64,000 bases of DNA, from the NCBI RefSeq assembly GCF_030813505.1, contig NZ_JAUSUE010000002.1. The stretch is one strand, 5' to 3'. The position numbers and the translations under genes are program-made. The notes under the pieces are model-generated. The model made no database searches. It was not told where the DNA came from and saw only the letters and a program-made list of their open reading frames with translations. Shown here one piece after another: positions 1 through 6,702 of this stretch; within the stretch, counting starts at the first letter, position 1; each line of letters starts with the position of its first letter. Source of the stretch: Pectinatus haikarae. GTDB lineage: Bacteria > Bacillota > Negativicutes > Selenomonadales > Selenomonadaceae.

Positions 1-552
1 GGTGTTGAAATTCATCCGGGTGCTACCATTGGGCCAGGTCTTTTTATTGATCATGGTACCGGCATTGTTATAGGTGAAACTGCTGAACTTGGGCGCAATG
101 TTACCCTGTATCAGGGGGTTACACTTGGTGGTACGGGAAAAGAAAAGGGAAAGCGTCATCCTACCATTGGCAATAATGTAGTAGTATCCTCGGGAGCAAA
201 GATCCTTGGCTCTTTTTCGGTCGGCGATCATGCAAAAATAGGGGCGGGGTCTGTAGTCCTTAAAGAGGTCCCGGCGTATGCGACTGTGGTTGGTATTCCA
301 GGGCGTGTTGTGCTGATGAAGGGAAGGCGTGTAGACAAATATACCTTAGTTGATAATGCGAAAAATCAGGCTGTTTCTGAAGCATTGAAAAAAGAACTGG
401 CTGAAGAACTGGATGTAGATTTAGCGCATGATAAACTGCCTGATCCCGAGCTCGATATGATAAAAGGGCTTTTGGAGAAAGTTAAAAATCTCGAAGAAAA
501 GGTAATAAATCTAGAAAAAGAAGTGAATACGAAAAATGCTAAAAGTATATAA
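1..552 (+). CDS. cysE: Serine O-acetyltransferase, C-terminal part (5' end outside window)
   Basis: The reading frame is open from base 1, so the gene is cut by the window edge. CysE transfers an acetyl group from acetyl-CoA to L-serine, the first step of cysteine synthesis. The visible part is the left-handed beta-helix of the hexapeptide-repeat acyltransferases, with repeats such as IHPGAT, IGPGLF, IGNNVV and IGAGSVV and the CysE-typical HGTGIVIGETAELG. After the helix, from about base 300, a charged tail of roughly 80 residues ends in a Lys/Glu-rich coiled-coil-like segment (LLEKVKNLEEKVINLEKE). The stop overlaps the start of cysS by 17 bases, so the two are one transcription unit and cysteine synthesis is coupled to its charging. 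Identity is firm; the promoter is not visible. Confidence 0.93.
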   Translation, partial: GVEIHPGATIGPGLFIDHGTGIVIGETAELGRNVTLYQGVTLGGTGKEKGKRHPTIGNNVVVSSGAKILGSFSVGDHAKIGAGSVVLKEVPAYATVVGIPGRVVLMKGRRVDKYTLVDNAKNQAVSEALKKELAEELDVDLAHDKLPDPELDMIKGLLEKVKNLEEKVINLEKEVNTKNAKSI

Positions 553-1966
553 TACATTAACTAAAACAAAAGAAGAGTTTAAACCAGTCATTCCGGGGCA
601 GGTGAGTATTTACGTCTGTGGTATAACACCGTACAATGATACTCACATTGGCAATGCCCGTCCGTTTGTTACCTGGGATGTCATAAAACGTTTTTTCCAC
701 AAACTTGGATATAAGGTGAAACATATCCAGAATTTTACTGATGTAGATGATAAGATAATTCGCTCTGCCAATGAAAGCCGCCGCACGTGGAAGGAGGTTT
801 CTGACAAATACATAGCAAGTTATTTTGATGTTATGGATAAGCTCAATATTGGACGAGCTGATGTATATCCGCGTGTTTCGGAAAATATGGAAGATATTAT
901 AAAAATGATCACAGGTCTTGTAGAAAAAGGTGCAGCTTATCCTCTGGATGGCGATGTTTATTTCAGCGTGGAAAAATTTGCTGGTTACGGTAAGCTGAGC
1001 GGTCGTAAGCTTGACGATATGCAGGCGGGTGCGCGTGTCGAAATAGATAACAGAAAGCATCACCCTATGGATTTTGCCTTATGGAAGTCTGCAAAACCTG
1101 GTGAACCATCATGGGAAAGCCCGTGGGGAAAAGGCCGTCCGGGCTGGCATATTGAATGTTCTACTATGTCTTTGAAATACTTAGGAAAAACCTTTGACTT
1201 TCATGGCGGCGGCAGTGATCTTATATTTCCGCACCATGAAAATGAGATAGCTCAGTCACAGTCCTACTGCTGTGATGAACATTCCTTTGCCAGATACTGG
1301 CTGCATAATGGTTTTATTACCATAAATCAGGAAAAAATGAGTAAATCTTTAAATAATTTCTTTACCGTGAAAGACATTTTGGCAAAATATCCCGCAGAGG
1401 TACTTCGCTATTTCCTTGTGGCAACTCATTACCGCAGTCCGCTTGATTTCAGCGATGAACGGTTGAAGGAGGCAGAAGCAGGACTTTCCCGTCTGAGTAA
1501 TGCTAAAAACACACTGAAAGAATTGTTGTCGGCGGCAGGAGCTGATTCTGACAGTGCAGCTTCTTTAGCACAGTTTGCCCAAAAAGCAAAAGAAAGTTTT
1601 TATGCTGCAATGGAGGATGATTTTAATACGGCTCTTGCGCTTGCCGATATGTTTGATCTGACAAAAAAAATAAATGTGTATTACCAGGCTGTGGCAGCAG
1701 GGGAAGTAGCTGCTGACAGGAAAAATCTGAACGAGGTTTTATCTGTCTATACGGATATGACGGATATTCTGGGGATTTTGCAGATACAGTCTGATGATGA
1801 AGGAAGCAGCCGTCTTGTTGACTCATTGATGAACATAATAATCTCAATTCGTCAGGACGCCCGGAAAGATAAAAATTGGGCCGTTGCCGATAAATTGAGA
1901 GATGAATTGAAAAAAATAGGCATTATCATTGAAGATTCGCCCACAGGGGCGCGGTGGAAAAAATAA
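536..1966 (+). CDS. cysS: Cysteinyl-tRNA synthetase
   Basis: Class I aminoacyl-tRNA synthetase that charges tRNA-Cys in the cytoplasm. The 476-residue length is normal for the family. Cys28 starts the zinc-binding and HIGH-type region (CGITPYNDTHIGNARP). Further zinc ligands are expected in GWHIECS and in the FPHHENE segment. The KMSKS loop appears as KMSKSLNN near residue 267. The C-terminal part holds the DALR-type anticodon helical bundle (DFNTALALADMFDL). The ATG lies inside the end of cysE and the stop TAA shares bases with the mrnC start (TAATG), so cysE, cysS and mrnC are translationally coupled. Confidence 0.97.
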   Translation: MLKVYNTLTKTKEEFKPVIPGQVSIYVCGITPYNDTHIGNARPFVTWDVIKRFFHKLGYKVKHIQNFTDVDDKIIRSANESRRTWKEVSDKYIASYFDVMDKLNIGRADVYPRVSENMEDIIKMITGLVEKGAAYPLDGDVYFSVEKFAGYGKLSGRKLDDMQAGARVEIDNRKHHPMDFALWKSAKPGEPSWESPWGKGRPGWHIECSTMSLKYLGKTFDFHGGGSDLIFPHHENEIAQSQSYCCDEHSFARYWLHNGFITINQEKMSKSLNNFFTVKDILAKYPAEVLRYFLVATHYRSPLDFSDERLKEAEAGLSRLSNAKNTLKELLSAAGADSDSAASLAQFAQKAKESFYAAMEDDFNTALALADMFDLTKKINVYYQAVAAGEVAADRKNLNEVLSVYTDMTDILGILQIQSDDEGSSRLVDSLMNIIISIRQDARKDKNWAVADKLRDELKKIGIIIEDSPTGARWKK

Positions 1967-2445
1967 TGCGTTTTTCTCAGTATCAATATTTGTGCAGACA
2001 TATGTTTGAAACAGATGATACCGGTAATATAAGGCAGCATTATAACAGTGTTGAAGCTGAGCTGCTGCCACCGCTTGTTCTGGCTTATATAGGCGATGCA
2101 TATTTTCATCTTTTTGTGCGTACCAGACTTCTTCTCTTTGAGAAAAATAAAGTTCAGGTTCTTAACGACTTTGGAGCAAAAATAGTATCGGCAGTATATC
2201 AGGCTTATGCATATAAAAATTTAAAAGAAGAGCTCACTTTACAGGAAAGGGATATCTTTCGCAGAGCCTATAATGCAAAGTCGCACGCTCCGCGTGCGGC
2301 AAGTATTGCTGATTATCATACCAGCACGGGTATTGAGGCAATTATTGGCTATCTGCAGCTGACAGATAACACGGTACGACTGAATAAGCTGTGTGAAAGG
2401 GCATTTCAGTTAATTATAAAAAAAATAGAACAAGAATATCTCTAA
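1966..2445 (+). CDS. mrnC: Mini-ribonuclease 3 (23S rRNA maturation)
   Basis: MrnC is a compact RNase III catalytic domain without a dsRNA-binding domain that trims the ends of 23S rRNA in Firmicutes. The protein has the family's early motif AYIGDAYFHLFVR with its catalytic Asp, the segment YNAKSHAPRAAS, and a second acidic motif in GIEAIIGYL. An in-frame GTG at 1954 would add four residues. ATG 1966 is preferred because it forms a TAATG overlap with the cysS stop and has a GGTGG at 1953-1957. Its place directly after cysS is the usual Firmicutes arrangement. The gene often found next, a TrmH-type rRNA methyltransferase, is absent here. Confidence 0.9.
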   Translation: MRFSQYQYLCRHMFETDDTGNIRQHYNSVEAELLPPLVLAYIGDAYFHLFVRTRLLLFEKNKVQVLNDFGAKIVSAVYQAYAYKNLKEELTLQERDIFRRAYNAKSHAPRAASIADYHTSTGIEAIIGYLQLTDNTVRLNKLCERAFQLIIKKIEQEYL

Positions 2446-2479
2446 ATTTAAACTATGGCTTTATAAAAAATCAATATTT

Positions 2480-2580
2480 AGCAGAGTAAGTGACTGTGCG
2501 TTAAGTGTCGGATGAACGGGGAGTTGTCATTCGGACGAAAAGCTTTTAAGCTTGCGGTACATTCATTGCATCCCGCTGCT
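2480..2580 (+). promoter_or_regulatory. Tetrahydrofolate (THF-I) riboswitch
   Basis: The stretch carries the conserved blocks of the THF riboswitch: GCGTTAAGTGTC (2498-2509), GATGAACGGGGAGTTGTC, and GCGGTACATTCATTGCATCC (2554-2573), closed by a P1 helix AGCAG (2480-2484) with CTGCT (2576-2580). It sits about 65 bases before a folate-type ECF S component, the expected target. Directly after P1, a hairpin (CTGCAT 2579-2584 with ATGCAG 2605-2610) shares its first two bases with P1 and lies just before the SD. This suggests a translational rather than a terminator-based switch. The identification rests on recalled consensus, not on a covariance search. Confidence 0.9.
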
Positions 2581-2644
2581 GCATCAAAAGAAAAACATCT
2601 TGATATGCAGTGACGTCATGCTAAAACATATGGAGGTGTTTTTT

Positions 2645-3151
2645 TTGTATCACTTTAAAGCTAAAATGGTTGTTCTGAATGGTATATTTGTTGCTTTGAT
2701 AATTCTTTTTACACATATATTCGCGGTGCAAACACCATTTCTGCGGATAAGTTTTGGCTTTTTACCATTGGCTGTTTACGCAGCTATTTGCGGACCTTTA
2801 CATGGAGGTATGGTAGGAGCTGCTGCCGATTTACTCGGCTGTATGCTTTTTTCTCCGGGATTTTATTTTCCGGGATTCACTCTCAGTGCTTTTTTTAGCG
2901 GATATGTATACGGTTATTGCTTTTATAATAAAAATATTTCAATGAAACGAATATTCTGTACTTTTATATTTTTATTCGTTATTGTTGATTTATTTTTTAA
3001 CACCCTTTGGCTTAGTATGCTTTATCATAAAGCAGCAATGACTTTTTTACTGAGCCGGTTTATAAAAGGACTTATCTTTCTGCCGATCAATATTATTTTT
3101 TTTAGTGTGGTTTATAAGGCTGTACAAAAATATCGGCAGAAAATTTTCTGA
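2645..3151 (+). CDS. folT: ECF transporter S component, folate type
   Basis: Small hydrophobic protein of about 168 residues with some six membrane segments. It has the S-component signature: an N-terminal amphipathic start, RISFGFLPLAVYAAICGPLHGGMVGAAADLLG, then SPGFYFPGFTLSAFFSGYVYG. Together with a shared energising EcfA/EcfT module (not in this window) it would import folate. The THF riboswitch just upstream is the best evidence for the substrate. The start chosen is TTG 2645, because a strong GGAGGTG at 2632-2638 stands six bases before it. ATG 2630 would place the SD inside the gene. A convergent hairpin follows at 3173. Confidence 0.82.
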   Translation: MYHFKAKMVVLNGIFVALIILFTHIFAVQTPFLRISFGFLPLAVYAAICGPLHGGMVGAAADLLGCMLFSPGFYFPGFTLSAFFSGYVYGYCFYNKNISMKRIFCTFIFLFVIVDLFFNTLWLSMLYHKAAMTFLLSRFIKGLIFLPINIIFFSVVYKAVQKYRQKIF

Positions 3152-3222
3152 ATTAAAAAGAGAACAGAAAAAATCAACAAAAATGAAGACTGGACAAAAT
3201 ACCAGCCTTCATCTTTGTTGAT
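3150..3222 (-). terminator. Terminator of znuA
   Basis: Long stem with arms ATCAACAAAAATGAAG (3173-3188) and CTTCATCTTTGTTGAT (3207-3222) plus an inner ACTGG/CCAG. On the minus strand it is followed by a T-rich run (complement of 3150-3172), as expected for the end of znuA. On the plus strand no T-tract follows, so it stops folT less clearly. Confidence 0.8.
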
Positions 3223-3237
3223 CAGTGATAACTTTAA

Positions 3238-4155
3238 TCAGTTAAGACTTTCGTATATTTTTTCAAGATCGTATTTCAGTGCTGAAATGTAGTCCATACC
3301 CTCAGGAAGGCTTTCCAGTGTATATATTTCGACGGCTTTAGCACCAACTTCACGGGCTAATGTCTCAGAAACTTTAGGGCTTACCATATCTTCAACAAAA
3401 ATAGTAGTAACATTGTTTTCTTTGCAATAATCTGTGAGCTCTTTCAATTTTTTTGCACTCGGTTCACCAGAAAGCAGCGCATCTGAAACGCTGTTTTGCT
3501 TTAAGCCAAAATCCTTTGCCAAATAACCGAATGCAGCGTGTCCTGTTACGAAATCTTTTCTTTGAGAATCAGCAAATTTAGCAGTATATTCTTTTTTCAA
3601 TCCATCTAGACTATTTTTAAAGGCTTGAAAATTTTTCTCATAATCATCTTTATGAGCAGGATCTGCATTATTTAAGGCGTTCTTTATGTTTTCTGCTTCA
3701 AGTTCAGCTCCGTTGATGCTCAGCCATATATGAGGATCGGTAACAGCTTTGCCGTCATCAGATTTTTCATCAAGAAGTAAGGGGTCAGCTCCTTTTGAGG
3801 CTTCTACTACAGTAAGTTTTTTTTCTTCATTTGTTGAGGAAAGCGCTTTATCAAGCCACGAACTTTCCAGTCCAAATCCGTTATAAACAAATAAGTCGGC
3901 ATTTTGCAGATTCATCAGGTCCTTGGCAGTGGGTTCAAAATTGTGAGGCTCAGTGCCATCAGGGATGATAGAATAAACTTCGACGTGTTCACCGCCGACA
4001 GCTTCAGTGATGGCTTTGACAGCTTCAAATGAGGCAGCAATTTTTATTTTTGCTGGTTCACCGGCACTTTGCTGTTCTTCGCTGCCGGTCTTGCAACCGG
4101 TCATGGATAATAAAGCAATCAATAAAAAAATCTGAATAAGAAAAATTCTTTTCAT
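3238..4155 (-). CDS. znuA: Zinc (or manganese) ABC transporter substrate-binding lipoprotein
   Basis: A 305-residue cluster A-I metal-binding protein. It has a lipoprotein signal peptide with lipobox SMTGC near residue 20, then two alpha/beta lobes joined by a long helix. Likely metal ligands are the His in GTEPHNFEP, the His in DPHIWLS, the His in VTGHAAFGYLA and the acidic residue in FVEDMVSP. The loop before DPHIW is acidic and short, not the long His-rich loop of many ZnuA proteins, so manganese cannot be excluded. It is transcribed away from znuC-znuB-zur and shares with them the palindromic operator at 4221-4241. Its own -10 may be TATAAT (complement of 4188-4193) with an upstream TG. 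Confidence 0.88.
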   Translation of the reverse strand: MKRIFLIQIFLLIALLSMTGCKTGSEEQQSAGEPAKIKIAASFEAVKAITEAVGGEHVEVYSIIPDGTEPHNFEPTAKDLMNLQNADLFVYNGFGLESSWLDKALSSTNEEKKLTVVEASKGADPLLLDEKSDDGKAVTDPHIWLSINGAELEAENIKNALNNADPAHKDDYEKNFQAFKNSLDGLKKEYTAKFADSQRKDFVTGHAAFGYLAKDFGLKQNSVSDALLSGEPSAKKLKELTDYCKENNVTTIFVEDMVSPKVSETLAREVGAKAVEIYTLESLPEGMDYISALKYDLEKIYESLN

Positions 4156-4220
4156 AAAAACGCCATCCTTTTCAAATAGATAATGTTATTATACCAATAT
4201 AGATTTATTTTGTGATATGC

Positions 4221-4241
4221 AAATGCAAACTATTTGCATTT
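4221..4241. promoter_or_regulatory. Perfect palindromic operator, probable Zur box
   Basis: Arms AAATGCAAA (4221-4229) and TTTGCATTT (4233-4241) form a perfect 9-bp inverted repeat around a CTA centre, in the divergent znuA/znuC region. The right arm contains TTGCAT (4234-4239), which serves as the -35 of the znuC promoter. A bound repressor would therefore block that promoter directly. The Fur-family gene at 5810 is the natural candidate to bind it; that link is inference. Confidence 0.72.
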
Positions 4242-4262
4242 AAGACAATATAAAGATATAAT
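4234..4262 (+). promoter_or_regulatory. Promoter of znuC-znuB-zur
   Basis: TTGCAT (4234-4239), 17-base spacer, TATAAT (4257-4262). The -35 is embedded in the palindromic operator. A second TATAAT at 4283-4288 lacks a good -35. Confidence 0.6.
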
Positions 4263-4331
4263 AAGAAAAGGAAAATGTCAAGTATAATATAAAAGAGTAT
4301 ATTGTCGATATGAAAAAATATGGAGGACGCA

Positions 4332-5015
4332 ATGCTAAATATAGAGCATTTATATTTTTCTTACAGCAATAAACCCAATTTGCTGCAAGATATAAATTTT
4401 TCGGTGAATACAGGGGATTATATATCAATAATAGGGGCTAATGGATCAGGAAAAAGTACGCTGGTACGTTTGATATTAGGATTATTACAACCATCATCGG
4501 GGACGATAGAGAATTCTTTTGCCAATATGGCTTACGTACCGCAGCGCTTTAATCAACTTAATACACACTTCCCCATAACAGTAAAAGAAATATTGTATTG
4601 CTATAAAAATGTGAGGAGGAAATATGTCAATAAAAAAATAAACGATGTTTTGACTTTACTGCATATGGAAAACGAAGAAAATACTTTAATTGGTCAGCTT
4701 TCCGGGGGACAATGTCAAAAAGTATTCATCGCAAGAGCACTTTTAAGCGACCCTGAGCTGCTTATTTTAGATGAACCTTCCAATGGGATAGACAGACAAA
4801 GTCAGGCTGAGATATATAATTTCCTTTTGCATCTTAATCGACAGGATAAAACAACAGTCATTTGTGTTGAACATAATCTACAGGCAGCATTGAAAAATTC
4901 TACAGCGTTTTATCACATAGAAAAGGGTAAAGGCCACATCTGTCTGCCGGAGCAATATGTAAAGGAATATATTAAAAGTGATTTAGGAGAGAATAAAGGA
5001 AATGTTTACCTATAG
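4332..5015 (+). CDS. znuC: Zinc ABC transporter ATP-binding protein
   Basis: ABC ATPase of about 227 residues that powers the ZnuB channel. It shows Walker A GANGSGKST, the signature LSGGQCQK, Walker B LLILDEP and the switch His in VEHN. ATG 4332 is chosen because GGAGG (4322-4326) stands five bases before it. The ATG at 4320 would lie ahead of that SD. The 3' end overlaps znuB by 14 bases. The family also serves Mn2+; the neighbouring Fur-type regulator favours zinc. Confidence 0.9.
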   Translation: MLNIEHLYFSYSNKPNLLQDINFSVNTGDYISIIGANGSGKSTLVRLILGLLQPSSGTIENSFANMAYVPQRFNQLNTHFPITVKEILYCYKNVRRKYVNKKINDVLTLLHMENEENTLIGQLSGGQCQKVFIARALLSDPELLILDEPSNGIDRQSQAEIYNFLLHLNRQDKTTVICVEHNLQAALKNSTAFYHIEKGKGHICLPEQYVKEYIKSDLGENKGNVYL

Positions 5016-5808
5016 TTTTATGCAGAATGCATTTTTAATTTCTATTTTTATTGCGGCATTATGTCCTGTTATTGGCATGTTTCTCGTTTTGCGGCGATAT
5101 TCAATGATGGGGGATACATTGTCACATGCGTCATTGGCCGGTATTTCTGTGGGGATGCTTTTTGAGCAAAATCCTGTTTTGAGTGCCTTTTTAATGGTTT
5201 CTCTTTTTAGTATTATTATTGAATGGTTGAGAAAACATTTTCGCACGTATGCAGAATTGATACTTGTTATTATTCTTTCTCTTTCCATCGGCATAGCTAT
5301 TACACTTTTAAGCTCAGGGCTAGTGCATGCTAATATTGATTCATTGATGTTCGGCAGTATTTTGACTGTTACACTTACAGATTTTTACTGGGTACTGTTC
5401 TTTAGTGTTGTCTCTTTATTTTTGGTCTATAAATTTTATTCGGCGCTTATGTTTATGGTTTTTGATGAAGAGGGAGCGGCTATTGCCGGAGTCAATGTAA
5501 GGCTTATAAACTATTTATTTGCTATTATAGTGGCCGCTACTATTTCTATCTCAATACGCATTGTCGGTATTTTAGTTATCAGCTCGTTGATTGCGCTGCC
5601 TATTGCAGCAGCTCTTCAATTGGAAATGGGTTTTAGAAAAACGCTTCTTTTTGGTGTAATATTCAGTTATATAGACATTTTTTCCGGGATAATCATTTCC
5701 TATTGGATAAATGCCGCACCAGGAGGAATAATAGCAATAAATGCAGTACTGCTGCTGCTTTGTGTTCTCTCTTATAAACGCATAGTAAGATCTGGGAGGG
5801 TTATTTAA
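5002..5808 (+). CDS. znuB: Zinc ABC transporter permease
   Basis: ABC-3 family permease of 268 residues with seven to eight membrane helices. Typical features are MFLVLRRYSMMGDTLSHASLAG near the N-terminus and the later DEEGAAIAGVN cytoplasmic loop, which contacts the ATPase. It overlaps the end of znuC and is followed two bases later by the Fur-family gene, so the three form an operon. It would form the membrane channel for metal delivered by ZnuA. Confidence 0.92.
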   Translation: MFTYSFMQNAFLISIFIAALCPVIGMFLVLRRYSMMGDTLSHASLAGISVGMLFEQNPVLSAFLMVSLFSIIIEWLRKHFRTYAELILVIILSLSIGIAITLLSSGLVHANIDSLMFGSILTVTLTDFYWVLFFSVVSLFLVYKFYSALMFMVFDEEGAAIAGVNVRLINYLFAIIVAATISISIRIVGILVISSLIALPIAAALQLEMGFRKTLLFGVIFSYIDIFSGIIISYWINAAPGGIIAINAVLLLLCVLSYKRIVRSGRVI

Positions 5809-5809
5809 A

Positions 5810-6247
5810 GTGGATGATTGCGGTAATTATAAAAATTATTTAAATGAACATGGTATGAAAAGTACAAAACAGCGGAATTTACTGCTGTCTATTCTCGCGA
5901 AAATTCAGACTCCTCAGACTGCAGAGAAACTTTATTTGCAAGCTATAAAAAGTGATTCTTCCATAAATCTGTCCACAGTGTACAGAGTTCTTGAAAAATT
6001 TACAGAAAAAAATATAACGATACGAACATCTTTTTTGGATGACAAGTCTGTGTATTCCCTTTATCCGAAAACGCATCAGCATCAGCTTATTTGTATGCGC
6101 TGCAAAAAAATCGTTTTGCTTGAACATTGTCCTTTGGAGGATTTTGAAAAAAGTGTTGAAGAATCTACACACTTCTCTGTTGTGAATCATCGTTTGGAGC
6201 TTTATGGTTATTGTCGGCAATGTCAAAAAATTATTGCCATGGGGTAA
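5810..6247 (+). CDS. zur: Fur-family metal regulator, probably Zur
   Basis: A 145-residue Fur-family protein: an N-terminal winged helix (SSINLSTVYRVLEKF), then a metal-binding dimerisation domain with HQHQLICMRC and a C-terminal CRQC that together give the two CxxC structural-zinc pairs. The start is GTG 5810, with GGGAGGG (5794-5800) nine bases before. Co-transcription with znuC-znuB and the palindrome over their promoter argue for a zinc-responsive repressor acting on its own operon and on znuA. PerR or Fur specificity cannot be ruled out from sequence alone. Confidence 0.8.
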   Translation: MDDCGNYKNYLNEHGMKSTKQRNLLLSILAKIQTPQTAEKLYLQAIKSDSSINLSTVYRVLEKFTEKNITIRTSFLDDKSVYSLYPKTHQHQLICMRCKKIVLLEHCPLEDFEKSVEESTHFSVVNHRLELYGYCRQCQKIIAMG

Positions 6248-6315
6248 AAGCATCAAATTAAAAAACATACTTTTGTTAAACTTATATTAATGTTTTGATG
6301 AAACGAGAATTACCA

Positions 6316-6344
6316 TTGCATTTTATATTTTTAAGTGATAATAT
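6316..6344 (+). promoter_or_regulatory. Promoter of the M-box transporter operon
   Basis: TTGCAT (6316-6321), 17-base spacer, TAATAT (6339-6344) with an extended -10 TG at 6336-6337. Transcription would begin near 6351, just before the riboswitch. Confidence 0.6.
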
Positions 6345-6359
6345 ATTCCAGTAAATAAT

Positions 6360-6535
6360 TATATATAGTTTTGTTAGGTGAGGTTCCTGCAATAAACATA
6401 GGCTATTGCCCGGAAACATCGAGAGATGCCAATGGGTAGGACAGGTTTTATCGAAATAAGGTATTACCCGAAATAGCTGAGTATTTTACTCTACGTTATG
6501 CAGTGCTAAAGCTTGGACGATTAAAATATGCTTAT
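6360..6535 (+). promoter_or_regulatory. M-box (ykoK-type, Mg2+) riboswitch
   Basis: The conserved M-box blocks are present in order: GTTAGGTGAGG (6373-6383), TTGCCCGGAAACATCGAGAG (6406-6425), GCCAATGGGT (6428-6437) and GCTAAAGCTTGGACGATT (6505-6522). A closing P1 pairs the TATAGTTTT region with AAAATATG. M-boxes sense Mg2+ and switch off Mg2+ uptake genes by termination when the ion is plentiful. A perfect terminator follows at 6550-6576. Edges are approximate. Confidence 0.9.
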
Positions 6536-6549
6536 ATTTTGCGCTTGCG

Positions 6550-6582
6550 AACCCTCCTGCCTTTCTTAGGAGGGTTTATTTT
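6550..6582 (+). terminator. M-box expression-platform terminator
   Basis: Perfect 9-bp stem AACCCTCCT (6550-6558) with AGGAGGGTT (6568-6576), followed by TATTTTAGTT. It is positioned to be formed when the M-box binds Mg2+. Confidence 0.85.
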
Positions 6583-6615
6583 AGTTATGAAGCAGTATTT
6601 ATGGAGGTGGTAAAT

Positions 6616-6702
6616 ATGGACGATGGCGAGAGTATAGTAAAAAAAATAATAAAATCAGCTTTAGGAGGAAACCATGGAAATATTTACCAAATCTTTAACT
6701 AA
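6616..6702 (+). CDS. 28-residue leader ORF overlapping the permease start
   Basis: ATG 6616 follows a strong SD GGAGGTGG (6603-6610) at a five-base distance. It opens a 28-codon frame beginning MDDGESIVKKIIKSALGG and ending at TAA 6700-6702. The last 29 bases overlap the permease gene (ATG 6674) in another frame, and the permease SD (AGGAGG 6663-6668) lies inside it. The SIVKKIIKSALGG part could form a short amphipathic helix. It may couple translation to the permease, act as a regulatory leader, or encode a small membrane-associated subunit. No homology is recognised. Confidence 0.5.
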   Translation: MDDGESIVKKIIKSALGGNHGNIYQIFN

